Part shown: piece by piece, positions 18,403 through 27,894 of the stretch | Layout: every line of letters starts with the position of its first letter | How positions within the stretch are numbered: the first letter of the stretch is position 1 | Assembly: GCF_002843235.3 (NCBI RefSeq) | Contig: NZ_CP031123.2 | Location: 3,162,001 to 3,226,000, forward strand | DNA: 64,000 nucleotides | Origin: Providencia huaxiensis | GTDB lineage: Bacteria > Pseudomonadota > Gammaproteobacteria > Enterobacterales > Enterobacteriaceae | Reading direction: 5' to 3' | Made by a program: the position numbers and the translations under genes | Notes under the pieces: model-generated | Databases searched by the model: none | What the model saw: only the letters and a program-made list of their open reading frames with translations | Told to the model about the DNA's origin: nothing

Positions 18403-20049
18403 ATGGCTAATAAAGAGTTTTTTTACCAAGAACCTTATCCATTATCTGAGGATAAAACCGAGTATTTCCAAGTCTCTGATAAATATGTTTCTGTAGAACA
18501 ATTTGCGGGAAAGCAAATTTTAAAAGTTGAACCTGAAGCATTAACCCTCCTTGCCGAACACGCAATTTATGAATCTCAGTTTTTTTTAAGAGCCGCGCAC
18601 CAGAAACAAGTCGCTGCTATCTTACATGACCCAGAAGCCAGCGAAAACGACAGATATGTTGCATTGCAGTTACTTCGCAATGCTGAAATTTCGGCAAAAG
18701 GTATATTACCAAACTGCCAAGATACGGGCACTGTCGCGGTTGTTGGGAAAAAAGGTCAACAAGTTTGGACAGACTGCGACGACGAAGAGTACCTCTCTCG
18801 AGGGATTTATAACGTCTTCCAACACGAAAACCTACGTTTTTCTCAAAATGCCCCGCTAGATATGTTTAATGAAGTCAATACTGGCACAAACCTACCTGCT
18901 CAGTTTGACATTTTTGCGACCACTGGCGATGAATATCATTTCCTGTTTGTTAACAAAGGCGGCGGTTCAGCAAATAAATCAGCACTTTACCAAGAAACAA
19001 AAGCAACATTAACTCCAGCTAAGTTAAAAAATTTCTTAATTGAAAAAATGCGGAATCTAGGCACAACAGCTTGCCCGCCTTATCATATTGCCTTTGTTAT
19101 CGGTGGTACTTCTGCAGAAACAACCCTGAAAACCGCCAAACTTGCCTCTGCAAAATACTACGATAATCTGCCAACCACAGGTAATGAGTATGGCCGTGCC
19201 TTCCGTGATATAGAGCTAGAAAATGAGTTATTAGAAGCTTCACGTCATCTTGGTTTTGGCGCACAATTTGGTGGTAAATATTTTGCTCACGATGTTCGTG
19301 TTGTTCGTTTACCTCGCCACGGTGCCTCTTGCCCAATCGGCTTAGCTATTTCTTGCTCTGCTGATAGAAACATTAAAGCCAAAATAACCAAAAGCGGTTT
19401 ATGGCTTGAAAAAATGGAGCACAACCCAGCCCAATACATTCCTGAGTCTATGCGTAATCAAGCTGAAGGAAAAGTAGTACATATTGACCTCAACCGCCCA
19501 ATGAAAGACATTTTGGCTGAGCTGAGTAAACACCCTGTATCAACACGTGTTTCCCTCAGTGGGCCACTTATTATTGCTCGGGATATTGCGCATACGAAAT
19601 TGAAAGAGCGTTTAGATAGCGGCGAAGAACTGCCTCAATACTTTAAAGATCACATGGTGTATTACGCAGGCCCAGCGAAGAAACCTGAAGATATGGTTTC
19701 CGGTTCTTTGGGCCCAACAACCGGTAATCGGATGGATCCTTATGTCGATCTATTCCAGTCCCACGGTGGCAGCATGCTAATGTTGGCGAAAGGTAACCGA
19801 ACTCAATTGGTGACAGATGCCTGTAAAAAGCATGGTGGGTTCTATTTAGGCAGTATTGGTGGGTCCGCAGCAATACTTGCTCAAGAATATGTGAAAAGCC
19901 TAAATTGCCTTGAATATCCAGAACTTGGAATGGAAGCAATTTGGAAAATGGAAGTTGAAGGGTTACCTGCGTTCATTTTGGTTGATGACAAAGGAAATAA
20001 CTTCTTTGAGCAAGTGCAAAATGAAACTTGCGGCAAATGTGTTAAATAG
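18403..20049 (+). CDS. fumA: Class I fumarate hydratase (iron-sulfur)
   Basis: Interconverts fumarate and malate using an oxygen-sensitive [4Fe-4S] cluster. From the ATG at 18403 the protein is 548 aa, the same length as E. coli FumA, and its start ([14 protein letters not shown]) aligns with FumA's. The cluster cysteines lie in LPNCQDTGT (Cys105), GTTACPPYH and [21 protein letters not shown] is another conserved stretch. An upstream GTG at 18394 is possible but less likely. It could equally be named fumB; the two E. coli paralogues are nearly identical and cannot be told apart here. It is monocistronic, ended by the terminator at 20180. Confidence 0.93.
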   Translation: MANKEFFYQEPYPLSEDKTEYFQVSDKYVSVEQFAGKQILKVEPEALTLLAEHAIYESQFFLRAAHQKQVAAILHDPEASENDRYVALQLLRNAEISAKGILPNCQDTGTVAVVGKKGQQVWTDCDDEEYLSRGIYNVFQHENLRFSQNAPLDMFNEVNTGTNLPAQFDIFATTGDEYHFLFVNKGGGSANKSALYQETKATLTPAKLKNFLIEKMRNLGTTACPPYHIAFVIGGTSAETTLKTAKLASAKYYDNLPTTGNEYGRAFRDIELENELLEASRHLGFGAQFGGKYFAHDVRVVRLPRHGASCPIGLAISCSADRNIKAKITKSGLWLEKMEHNPAQYIPESMRNQAEGKVVHIDLNRPMKDILAELSKHPVSTRVSLSGPLIIARDIAHTKLKERLDSGEELPQYFKDHMVYYAGPAKKPEDMVSGSLGPTTGNRMDPYVDLFQSHGGSMLMLAKGNRTQLVTDACKKHGGFYLGSIGGSAAILAQEYVKSLNCLEYPELGMEAIWKMEVEGLPAFILVDDKGNNFFEQVQNETCGKCVK

Positions 20050-20122
20050 AGTTAGCCACTCTAGCGCAAAGGAGTGCGCTAACTTTCGTTAGCCGGTATG
20101 ACGATGTAGCATAGCCATGCTG

Positions 20123-20179
20123 TTACACAATCATACAGTTACATAATCGCACAGTTATATAATCACACAGTTATATAAT
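20123..20179. repeat. 16-bp tandem repeat, about 3.6 copies
   Basis: Units begin at 20123, 20139, 20155 and 20171 (the last is partial). Each resembles TTACATAATCNCACAG, with 1-4 differences between copies. It lies just after fumA and before the terminator. Repeats of this type change copy number by slippage. No protein or regulator is associated with it. Confidence 0.8.
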
Positions 20180-20209
20180 AAAAGAGTGGGCCAAAAGCCC
20201 ACTCTTTTA
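20180..20209. terminator. Bidirectional terminator between fumA and the fimbrial operon
   Basis: The arms AAAAGAGTGGGC and GCCCACTCTTTT form a 12-bp perfect stem with a 5-base loop, and there are A- and T-runs at the base. It sits between convergent genes. Just beyond it, TACTATCATTTTA is repeated directly (about 20209-20234). Confidence 0.9.
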
Positions 20210-20263
20210 CTATCATTTTATACTATCATTTTAACTATCACTCACATCGATATATTACTGATA

Positions 20264-21229
20264 TCAATAATAGTTAATTCGAACAATGGTTGAGGCGTTA
20301 AATCCACCCGTTTTCACCGTCCCCGCCTTTTTAATTGTTGCACTGTAATCACGGGTTACTGAAGTACTTCCTTGCGGTAGGCTACCAAAAAACTGGAAGT
20401 AATTGAATTTTATATTATTACTTTTATCGTCCATAATTATTAAGTTGGTGCCATTTTTTAAATCAATCGCATATTCACCATTCAGTGGATCAGTCGTTTC
20501 AAAATTGATATTCATAGAGAAATTATCAAGACAACCTCTTTTCACCGCTTGAACTTGAAAATCCTTTTTAAACTCTTTCCCTTGATTCAAGTCTGTAATC
20601 ATTAGCTGGCCAAAATCAATTTGCTGTGACTCAGGGAAAACTTTAATATCTGCGCCGCACTTTAAGAAACGGATCCCCCGTAATCCAGATATCGAGTAGC
20701 GTAAGTTTTTCGCCCCTGGTGTCGTATTGATCCCACCGCTCCCATCAAATTGGAAAACTGTAAATTGATTATCACCCTCATAGTTACCTGATGGCGGTAC
20801 AGTCCCTGTCACTTTGATATACAGTGTAAATGTCACCGTCACTGTCACGTTTTCGTTGCCACTGATTGGTTTTGTACCTAAACTCACTTTTTGTTTATCT
20901 CTCTCAAGCTGTTGGCCTTGATAGTTCGCACCGAGTAGTAAGCCAGTACCTAACTTTTGAGATGTTGGGTTAAAATACATATGAACAACGTCAACCATAT
21001 TTCCAAGCACGTTGTCGCAAAAAACGGTGACTGTCAGTGGGTCAGATTGCCAAATAATTGTTCCGTCTGGTGTATCTGCCGGAATAGCTAATTGGCCAAC
21101 AGGTACTGCAGGTTTAATAACCACTCCGGTTCCGGCTTCCACACAATCTAATGCAAAGGTTTTTGGGCTAATAAAAACGAATAGAAATACAATATAAAAA
21201 CCATATTTTTGAATAAACCTGTGTATCAT
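20264..21229 (-). CDS. Fimbrial tip adhesin
   Basis: A 321-residue secreted protein at the end of a chaperone-usher operon. An N-terminal signal peptide (basic start, hydrophobic core, cut near KTFA) is followed by a lectin-like N-terminal region (about 25-190) with cysteine pairs. A C-terminal pilin domain (about 200-321) starts CGADIKVFPESQQIDFG and ends with the alternating strand TIVRINYY, used for donor-strand exchange. This two-domain form, about twice the length of a pilin, marks an adhesin. The receptor cannot be told from sequence. It follows the minor pilin by 12 bases. Confidence 0.85.
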   Translation of the reverse strand: MIHRFIQKYGFYIVFLFVFISPKTFALDCVEAGTGVVIKPAVPVGQLAIPADTPDGTIIWQSDPLTVTVFCDNVLGNMVDVVHMYFNPTSQKLGTGLLLGANYQGQQLERDKQKVSLGTKPISGNENVTVTVTFTLYIKVTGTVPPSGNYEGDNQFTVFQFDGSGGINTTPGAKNLRYSISGLRGIRFLKCGADIKVFPESQQIDFGQLMITDLNQGKEFKKDFQVQAVKRGCLDNFSMNINFETTDPLNGEYAIDLKNGTNLIIMDDKSNNIKFNYFQFFGSLPQGSTSVTRDYSATIKKAGTVKTGGFNASTIVRINYY

Positions 21230-21241
21230 GATTTATACACC

Positions 21242-21793
21242 TTATAGGTAAGTAATATTTAAGGTAATTTGCGTTTTAATATTACCCACTGTTAATTCAT
21301 TTCTGGGTAGATAACTCTCTAGCATGGAATAAATCGTAATTTGCTGGTTATCATCAAAATAGATTGGATAACTACGATATTCGCCATTAGGAACAATATT
21401 GCTATCTTTATCCATTAAGCGAATGCCGTAGCCATTTAGAATGGTTTTACCACCAAATAAATTGCGGTCTGTACTTGCAGTTGGCTCTGAAATAAACATG
21501 ATCCTGACAACTGGATCCCTATCATCGCGATCGCGTTTTGGGAAAATGCAGTCATCAAATTTTAATTTGATTTCATGCTTAGGGCTTCTATCCCCAATTT
21601 CATTAAAATAATTCAGAGATATTGGGCCTAATTCAATATTTTGATCTATAGAGTAAAATGAAATTTTACAAGGCAATGCCACTACATTACCTGTAAAATT
21701 AAGATCACCTCTCATCATGCTACTATCTGCATAGCTTTGGCTTCCACATAGAGATAGCATGAAAAGACATATTGAAAAGTAGCAATTTCTCAT
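21242..21793 (-). CDS. Minor fimbrial subunit
   Basis: A 183-residue pilin-domain protein with a signal peptide ending near SQSYA-DS and the typical N-terminal stretch GDLNFTGNVVALPCKI. The conserved cysteine pair is Cys in LPCKI and Cys in FDDCIFP. It ends TQITLNITYL, a donor strand for chaperone and usher handling. Placed between chaperone and adhesin, it probably serves as the adaptor that joins the tip adhesin to the shaft. Confidence 0.85.
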   Translation of the reverse strand: MRNCYFSICLFMLSLCGSQSYADSSMMRGDLNFTGNVVALPCKISFYSIDQNIELGPISLNYFNEIGDRSPKHEIKLKFDDCIFPKRDRDDRDPVVRIMFISEPTASTDRNLFGGKTILNGYGIRLMDKDSNIVPNGEYRSYPIYFDDNQQITIYSMLESYLPRNELTVGNIKTQITLNITYL

Positions 21794-21803
21794 ATCTAAA
21801 ATC

Positions 21804-22532
21804 CTATTGGCTCTCTTTTGACAGCTGGCAGGTCGACGCAGCGCATTGGTAAGTCAACATTTTCATCCCACCGTAATCATCCATATAGCCGGTATATAAT
21901 TGATTAAAACCGCTTGTCGGCACGGAGACACTTTCCTTAGAAAGCGGAGCAATCATCACACTTTCAAAACCAGGGAAATTTTTCTGGTTGTTGTTACTAA
22001 GGTAACCCAGTGTCACGTAATATTTAGTTGGGTTTTCAATTAATAATTGTCCACCTGTATGCGTATATTTCAGCTCTTTAGCCCATACTTTGTCGCTATT
22101 ATTTTCGATTTGAGGTGGCCGATAAAACATTTTTAGACGGCTTTGAATCGCAATCTGAACAACATTTTCTTTATCTGCAACAGGGGGAATTTCGCGTACA
22201 TTTAAATAGAACAGCGATTCTCTATCTTGTGGAAGAGCATCAATTCCCTCTGTTTTAATAATTTTTATTTGGTTTTTAGCATTAGGCTCAACACGTTGCA
22301 TCGGTGGTAAAACCGTAAAAGGTTCAGAAACCTTATTCCCTTTTTCATCTTCCATCCAAGATTGAGCTAAATAAGGCATTGTTTTACTTTGATTATTAAT
22401 AACCAGACTTATTGATTTATCTTTGCCTGGAAAAATAATTCGTGTACGGTCAATATTGATCGCAGCAGACGCAACTTGCATGCCGACAAAAACTAATGAA
22501 AATCCTAAAGCTACTACATACTTTTTACTCAT
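21804..22532 (-). CDS. Periplasmic fimbrial chaperone
   Basis: A 242-residue PapD-like chaperone that folds subunits by donor-strand complementation and delivers them to the usher. A signal peptide ends at ASA. The first immunoglobulin-like domain begins INIDRTRIIFPG with the anchoring Arg. SLFYLNVREIPP is the family signature around the G1/F1 strands, and the anchoring Lys lies shortly after it. The second domain contains YVTLGYLSNN. The short F1-G1 loop suggests the FGS class. The gene is 12 bases downstream of the usher. Confidence 0.92.
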   Translation of the reverse strand: MSKKYVVALGFSLVFVGMQVASAAINIDRTRIIFPGKDKSISLVINNQSKTMPYLAQSWMEDEKGNKVSEPFTVLPPMQRVEPNAKNQIKIIKTEGIDALPQDRESLFYLNVREIPPVADKENVVQIAIQSRLKMFYRPPQIENNSDKVWAKELKYTHTGGQLLIENPTKYYVTLGYLSNNNQKNFPGFESVMIAPLSKESVSVPTSGFNQLYTGYMDDYGGMKMLTYQCAASTCQLSKESQ

Positions 22533-22543
22533 ACATCATTCCT

Positions 22544-25039
22544 TTATTGGCAAGGGATCAGGACTTTACCCTGATTTTTTTCGGCAATATTAGGTAAATT
22601 CAAACTACATTGGTTTGCGCCCGCAGCCCATTTCACTATGTAGCTTTCTTCTGGATCCACACCCGTTAAATACGCAACGCCGCTATCAGCAATAATTCCA
22701 ACTTCTCTTCCTGTGCTTGATTCAATCACACTGGTGCCAAGCGGTGGATAATTTCCATTATTCAAACGGATAATTGCTAAAATACGTTTTCCTTGATTCG
22801 CTTTTATTCTCTGATAACCAATTGACCCCTCAGTCAGGGTTTTACCAATAATGTTGTCATTGACATCTACATCATCAGGTAGTGTATTCATATCAATGTA
22901 AACATCTGAATTAGAAAAACTATTTAAGCTTGTCGCTACACCAATCCCAAATCGGTTTGTGACTGATTCGCCATTATCAATCGAAATCCCTGCAACATTG
23001 TCACTATCAATCATCACACGAGGCTCGTTGTTAGTCCCGTTGCGGTGCATGGCCGCACCGTATTTCGTTGCTGTCATGGAACCATACCAACTACCACCGA
23101 CAGCACGATATGAGTTCACATTTTCAGTCGCATTAACATTTAATACGCCATAAGGTGATGAATATTGATAACTACCACTGATATTTGGTTCTGCGCGTCC
23201 AAGTTTGTGCTGATCACCACCAACACGCATACTCCAATAGTTGTTATTCTCGTTTGCACTGTAATAACCCACAGATTGACCAAAGCTATGGTCATTGTCT
23301 GCATACTGAGCGTCATAACTCACTGAAGCGCCATTTTCGAGTGGCACGGAGAAAGATAGATAAATTTGATTATCATCCGTCTCTTCATATTTAATTTTAT
23401 TGAGTGATAATGTGCCGGAAATATTTTTAATTTGCCCAATACTAAATAACTTACTAAAACTCATCCCAAAGTTTGTTGTTGATTCACTATTCCAAAATTG
23501 GCGATGAGAAGCATTAAAATAGACAGTTAAATCCAGTGGGCTAATGTATTGATTAAAAGACGCGGTATAGACGTTTTTGTCACGTCTAAAATCAAGCACA
23601 CCGTTAGCTGCATCAATGTATTGAGGCATCGTTAAGAATTCTTTTTCAGAAAATTTATAGCCTGCGAATGTTATCTGTGAATTAGTAGATTCAAAACGTT
23701 TAGAATAATTTAAACGATAGCTATTACCTGAATAAGATCCAAAATTATCTAAATTTGCATGGGTGCGAGTGATATCAACAGAGATAGCACCAAACATATT
23801 CATGTTTTGCCCTATCCCCAAGTTCATCGCTTGATAATTGTTATTATCTACCGTTGCAATTAACCCACCAAAGATGGATGTATCACCAAATAAACCATAG
23901 GAAACTTCTCCTACAATAAACTTAGGATCAATTTTCTGTGAGCGACCAAATGGGTCGGATTGCCCCATGGTAAATTTATAAAGTAGCTGCCCCTGACGCG
24001 TTAAAAATGGCAACGATGCCGCTGTCACTTGATAAGTGGTTTTTGAACCATCTTCTTCCTCAATGGTTACATCTAAAGTACCTTGTACCGCTTCAGTGAT
24101 ATCTTGAACATTAAATGGCCCTGGAGCGACTTTAACTTGCTTAATCACACGCCCATTCTGTGAAATAATCACCATCGCATTCGTTTTCGCAATACCGGTA
24201 ACCTGAGGTGCATAACCGCGTAATGAAGGTGGAAGCATCCTGTTATCACTAAAAATAGACGCCCCTATAAAGCGAAAACTATCAAATAAGTCAGTCTTCA
24301 AATAAGACTCACCAAGTAAAACCTTTGCACCCATTTGAGGTAAAGCACGAAAAGCGTATAACTGAGTCCAATCAAACCGCTCATTCGTTTTACCTTGAGA
24401 ACGATTATATTGATATTGATAGTCAGCACGAAAACGCCAAGCTCCTAAGTTAACACCAGCGGTACCGTTACTACTACCACTGAATGTTTCACTGTTATTT
24501 TTAGGCGCTGAGTAATTGACAAACAGGTTATAGTCGAGAAATGCGCCCGTAATCCCATTTTCCCATTGGGAAGGTGGAACCCAATACGGGTCATCATATT
24601 CAAGCCAAGCTTGAGGGATAGAAAATAAGATATTCTGATTCGCTTTATCAAAGCGATAGGTAATATCTAAATTTTTAGATAGTTCAACACACTGGCCATT
24701 ATTATTTTGCAGAAGTTCTTCCTTTACCTTCTTTTTTAATGCAAAAATATTTACCATCTCTGGTGTAATACAGAGTGTTGAAGTATCTTTACTCTCTTCA
24801 ATGAATTTAATTAAATACTGCCCAAATAACTTTCTACCATTCAATGTAATATCTGTTAAATATTCACCAGCAGGAATAAAATCGGGATTAGAAAACTGAC
24901 TCAAATCAATATTATCTCTGTCCTTAGCATCAATAATATTCATATTAAATTCCACTGCATTCGCTATTCCCGAAACGGAAAATGCCAAAGCAATTGAAAA
25001 TAATATTTTATTTATTTTAAACTGAGGCAATAGAGACAT
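22544..25039 (-). CDS. Outer-membrane fimbrial usher
   Basis: An 831-residue usher, the pore and assembly platform for the fimbria. It has a signal peptide (cut near IANA-VEF) and an N-terminal domain beginning EFNMNIIDAKDRDNIDLSQF. The 24-strand barrel includes the plug domain (around TGIAKTNAMVIISQNG), and two C-terminal domains end in CSLNLPN. Its length fits the family. I chose ATG 25039 with AGGGA just upstream; the longer frame uses a TTG. It lies about 70 bases after the major pilin gene. Confidence 0.93.
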   Translation of the reverse strand: MSLLPQFKINKILFSIALAFSVSGIANAVEFNMNIIDAKDRDNIDLSQFSNPDFIPAGEYLTDITLNGRKLFGQYLIKFIEESKDTSTLCITPEMVNIFALKKKVKEELLQNNNGQCVELSKNLDITYRFDKANQNILFSIPQAWLEYDDPYWVPPSQWENGITGAFLDYNLFVNYSAPKNNSETFSGSSNGTAGVNLGAWRFRADYQYQYNRSQGKTNERFDWTQLYAFRALPQMGAKVLLGESYLKTDLFDSFRFIGASIFSDNRMLPPSLRGYAPQVTGIAKTNAMVIISQNGRVIKQVKVAPGPFNVQDITEAVQGTLDVTIEEEDGSKTTYQVTAASLPFLTRQGQLLYKFTMGQSDPFGRSQKIDPKFIVGEVSYGLFGDTSIFGGLIATVDNNNYQAMNLGIGQNMNMFGAISVDITRTHANLDNFGSYSGNSYRLNYSKRFESTNSQITFAGYKFSEKEFLTMPQYIDAANGVLDFRRDKNVYTASFNQYISPLDLTVYFNASHRQFWNSESTTNFGMSFSKLFSIGQIKNISGTLSLNKIKYEETDDNQIYLSFSVPLENGASVSYDAQYADNDHSFGQSVGYYSANENNNYWSMRVGGDQHKLGRAEPNISGSYQYSSPYGVLNVNATENVNSYRAVGGSWYGSMTATKYGAAMHRNGTNNEPRVMIDSDNVAGISIDNGESVTNRFGIGVATSLNSFSNSDVYIDMNTLPDDVDVNDNIIGKTLTEGSIGYQRIKANQGKRILAIIRLNNGNYPPLGTSVIESSTGREVGIIADSGVAYLTGVDPEESYIVKWAAGANQCSLNLPNIAEKNQGKVLIPCQ

Positions 25040-25110
25040 GATGTTCCCTGTCAAAAAATAAAAAAAGGAAAATAACAGGCAAATATATGCCTGTTATTTA
25101 AAATAAAAAA

Positions 25111-25668
25111 TTACAGGTAGTTTAAAGCGTAAGTTGCTTGAGAAATAATGCTACCAGTTTCAACTTTGCTACCATTTGCTTCAACACGTGCACTGAATGC
25201 TAATTTATTTGGACCATCCGCTAATGGCATCTCAACGCTGGTATCACCAACTTTCATTGTTGCGCCATCTGCGTTGATTAAACGAACACCCACACCTTTA
25301 GAAGTACCAGTATTTGCCAGCAATTCTTTAGCTGTAGTATCTGGAGTACCAGTGAACGTTACTTTAACTTTGCTAACCGCAGGGAAGATAACTTTGTTGT
25401 CAGCATCTGTCACTGCACCTAAATCACAGTTTTCTAACTGGATATTGTATTGAACGCTTTGGCTATATTTGTTACCAGTTTCCAATACTTTATTTGCAAC
25501 TTGGCCAAGGTCAACGTTGATTGTACCATCACCAGGGATTGAGCAAGGTGCATTAATCACTTTACCAGTAAAGTTGATGATGCCACTTCCTTGATCTACA
25601 GGTGCTGCGTGTGCAATACCAAATGAAGAAGCGATAATTGTAGCTAATGCAATTTTAGTTAATTTCAT
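25111..25668 (-). CDS. Major fimbrial subunit (type 1 / MrpA-like pilin)
   Basis: A 185-residue pilin. A signal peptide ends AHA, and the mature protein starts APVDQGSGIINFTGKV. The conserved disulfide joins Cys in APCSIP with Cys in LENCDLG. The alternating hydrophobic C-terminus (ISQATYALNYL) is the chaperone-recognition strand. AGGA lies before the ATG. It is first in the operon and so should be the most abundant product. Closest by eye to Proteus/Providencia MR/P-type major subunits. Confidence 0.92.
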   Translation of the reverse strand: MKLTKIALATIIASSFGIAHAAPVDQGSGIINFTGKVINAPCSIPGDGTINVDLGQVANKVLETGNKYSQSVQYNIQLENCDLGAVTDADNKVIFPAVSKVKVTFTGTPDTTAKELLANTGTSKGVGVRLINADGATMKVGDTSVEMPLADGPNKLAFSARVEANGSKVETGSIISQATYALNYL

Positions 25669-25781
25669 TTATATTTTCCTATAAAAAGACGACAGATGTA
25701 CCAATCACCTAATAATCAATAAATTATTAAGTTGATATTTATTTACTGAGAGTGTAATGATAAATAAAATACAAGATCTAG

Positions 25782-25806
25782 GTTTTTACTAGATAAAAGT
25801 AAAAAC
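25782..25806. promoter_or_regulatory. Inverted repeat upstream of the pilin gene
   Basis: GTTTTTACT and AGTAAAAAC are perfect 9-base arms around a 7-base spacer, about 115 bases upstream of the pilin ATG. It could be an operator for the adjacent HTH protein or a transcript hairpin. Only one copy of the pair is present, so it is not an invertible promoter boundary by itself. Confidence 0.4.
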
Positions 25807-25899
25807 ACTACACCTTTATTAATTTAAATTATTAATTAATTTAAAAACATATAACTTTATTAATTTAATCTTGTAACCAGATTATTCTTATTTTTTAAA

Positions 25900-26136
25900 T
25901 TAATTATTTTCTTTATTGATAAAAACATCATCGATAAAAAAACAAATCATTTCAGTTTCTAACGCATTAGCAAGCACGTGCAAATTCTCAATATTAATAT
26001 TACACTCGCCTCTTTCATAGCGGGAAATTTGCTGCTGACTAACGCCAACAAGATTCGCTAATTCAATACCTGAAAGCCCTAAGTGCTTTCTTCTTTTTCT
26101 AATCTCTCTGCCTACTATCCGATTTACATTTATCAT
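25900..26136 (-). CDS. XRE/MrpJ-like helix-turn-helix regulator
   Basis: A 78-residue DNA-binding protein made almost entirely of one Cro/CI-type helix-turn-helix (about residues 8-65). The recognition region VSQQQISRYERGECNI carries the SQQQxSRYERG motif of MrpJ. MrpJ-family proteins are linked to fimbrial operons in Proteus and Providencia and reciprocally repress flagella. Unlike mrpJ, which ends its operon, this gene lies upstream of the pilin in the same direction. The ATG at 26136 lacks a strong ribosome binding site; an in-frame TTG lies 6 bases upstream. Confidence 0.8.
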   Translation of the reverse strand: MINVNRIVGREIRKRRKHLGLSGIELANLVGVSQQQISRYERGECNINIENLHVLANALETEMICFFIDDVFINKENN

Positions 26137-27402
26137 TAACAATAGCCCAAAATAACCTAAAATATTAAATGGCTAAATTATATTACAGATCAAAATCTTT
26201 AACATAATAAACTGCACTGATTATACACCGCTTATATATCCAAATCAAAATAGCAAGAACCAATTAAAACACGAAATTTGAGTTAATTATAGTTTTCAAT
26301 ATATAAAAGTAAAACTGTTTATAACGATCAATATAATAAATTAAAGCCATTGAAACCTATCAATATTTCATTATTTAAGCTTTGATTATCTTATAAGATA
26401 AAAATCACATTGTTCATATTAGTTACTATTTTTTATAAAACGAATTACACCATCTCAAGGTGTTGATTTTAAATCAAAAAAAATAATAACCATCACCAAT
26501 GGTAACATCGGGAAATATGCCGTAAATTTAATTTCCAATAAAATAAAGGCATTTACTGTTGATTTAATATGGTATTCATTGATTAATAAGTATTTTTATG
26601 TATTTATTTTTATAAATTAATTTAATTTTTACATTTTTAATGTTTACTTCAAAAAAACAACTGACAATGGTTTTTTTTATTTTTATCATTTATTATGATT
26701 AGATTAATAGCAATTTTAACTTACTCACATTAAGGGTTTAGAATATAAAAAACTGAAATACCCTTTAAATTACTACTATTTAATCATGAATAGAGCAAGT
26801 TACTCATAATTAAAGTAAAAAAATGTCGATAGCCTTCATTAACACATATTTAGAGTAAAATAAAACAATTTATGACATAAATAACCTTTAAATAACAACA
26901 AGTTACATTTATTTCAAATTGTAACAAATCACAAATGTATATTGCAATTTTATAGAGTTAAAATGGAAAATAACAAAAATAAAACATAATAATATTAGCC
27001 TGGAGCATTACAAAATGAGTAATACAAGCATTTCACTTCGCAATTTCCCCAATAAATAGTCAAAATGACAAGAAAGACACCTATCATTATTACATTTTGC
27101 GCTCATAGCTTAAGTTAGTTTCTTGCCTTTAATGCTAAGAATAAAGGTTACTTACATGGCTAATTCACTAAATAAAGACACTTATTAAGATAAAATCACC
27201 CAAGCACCTTTAAGCAAAGTTGATAATATAAGAATATTAAAGCTAAATTAAAGATTTTTTTCGCATAATGTAACTATGAATCATCTTTTTAAGTTAACTT
27301 ACCCGAAAAAAACACCTGTAACGAGTTAGTTAAACATTATATTCAACAACTTATAATAATAAAATACAAAAATAACTCATTATTTTTTGTTCGAACGACA
27401 TA
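26137..27402. other. Gene-poor AT-rich region with possible decayed sequence
   Basis: About 1.3 kb, very AT-rich. The only translation-like signals are two tiny frames. The first, at 27015-27059 (14 codons, starting MSNTSISL), has GGAG 9 bases upstream. The second starts at 27156 (MANSLNKDTY); after its stop the frame continues with DKITQAPLSKVDN. Neither is recognisable. Together with the broken nitrilase just downstream they suggest a decayed ancestral locus or the breakpoint of an insertion or deletion. Confidence 0.45.
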
Positions 27403-27433
27403 TTTTTATCTCCTTAACCTAAGGAGATAAAAA
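27403..27433 (+). promoter_or_regulatory. Perfect hairpin overlapping a ribosome binding site
   Basis: The arms TTTTTATCTCCTTA and TAAGGAGATAAAAA make a perfect 14-bp stem with a 3-base loop. The 3' arm contains the strong TAAGGAG ribosome binding site of the truncated nitrilase frame, whose ATG is at 27436. Folded, it would hide that site. With no live gene following, it may be a relic. Confidence 0.6.
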
Positions 27434-27435
27434 GA

Positions 27436-27678
27436 ATGCAAAGATACCCCCTACTTCACGCTGCAACAGTTCAGTTTCGACATCGCCCTAATGATAAGAC
27501 CTATAACCTAGACCGTATTCATAACTTTATTACCCAAGTCGAACAACAAGACGTGAAAATAGTGGTGTTGCCTGAGATATGTATTACTGGTTATTGGCAT
27601 GTGCCAAAGTTACCAGATGAGGCTTTTTCATGCCTTAAGTGAAACTTTAAGCTCAAATGACACTCGCTCAACATTGTG
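27436..27678 (+). pseudogene. Truncated, frameshifted nitrilase / carbon-nitrogen hydrolase
   Basis: The N-terminus of a nitrilase-superfamily enzyme is readable: ATVQFRHRPNDKTYNLDRI, then VKIVVLPEICITGYWHVP, which is the family start including the catalytic-Glu-bearing strand pattern. The frame stops after 68 codons at 27640. Removing one T from the T-run at 27624-27628 restores reading into FHALSETLSSNDTRSTL up to a stop at 27678, as expected for the continuing enzyme. The remaining two thirds, with the catalytic Lys and Cys, are absent. So this is a frameshift plus a large deletion. Confidence 0.75.
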
Positions 27679-27797
27679 AACAAGCCCAATGGTGTATTGA
27701 TGTGGTATGGCAGACTTCATTGCCTAAATTATGGCAAAACACCATCAATGAATTGATTGATGAAGTTTATAAAACATTTTCAAGAGAGAGCGAATAA
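27657..27797 (+). pseudogene. C-terminal coding remnant of an unrecognised protein
   Basis: A 46-codon frame beginning at an ATG without a ribosome binding site. Its later part (QWCIDVVWQTSLPKLWQNTI, then NELIDEVYKTF) is amphipathic and helix-like and looks like the tail of a real protein, possibly the C-terminal helices of a TetR-type regulator. It partly overlaps the nitrilase remnant in another frame, marking the deletion junction. Family unknown. Confidence 0.4.
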
Positions 27798-27894
27798 GAA
27801 TAATTCCGTAATTCCTCTCCGTAATTCCTATATATTAAATATTTGAACTCTGATATTTATTGTCATTATCATCGCAAGATAGGCACATATTGAT

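Noticed and set aside
20123..20179. Short regularly spaced repeats as a CRISPR array
   Set aside because: Units are 16 bp, directly abutting with no unique spacers, and no cas genes are nearby.
25669..25899. Possible invertible fimbrial promoter, as in mrp operons
   Set aside because: Only a single short hairpin was found. There is no pair of matching inverted repeats flanking a promoter and no recombinase gene in the window.
27015..27190. Two tiny frames (MSNTSISL..., MANSLNKDTY...) as real small genes
   Set aside because: One has a fair ribosome binding site but both are 14 codons or fewer and unrecognised; they are noted under the gene-poor region instead.
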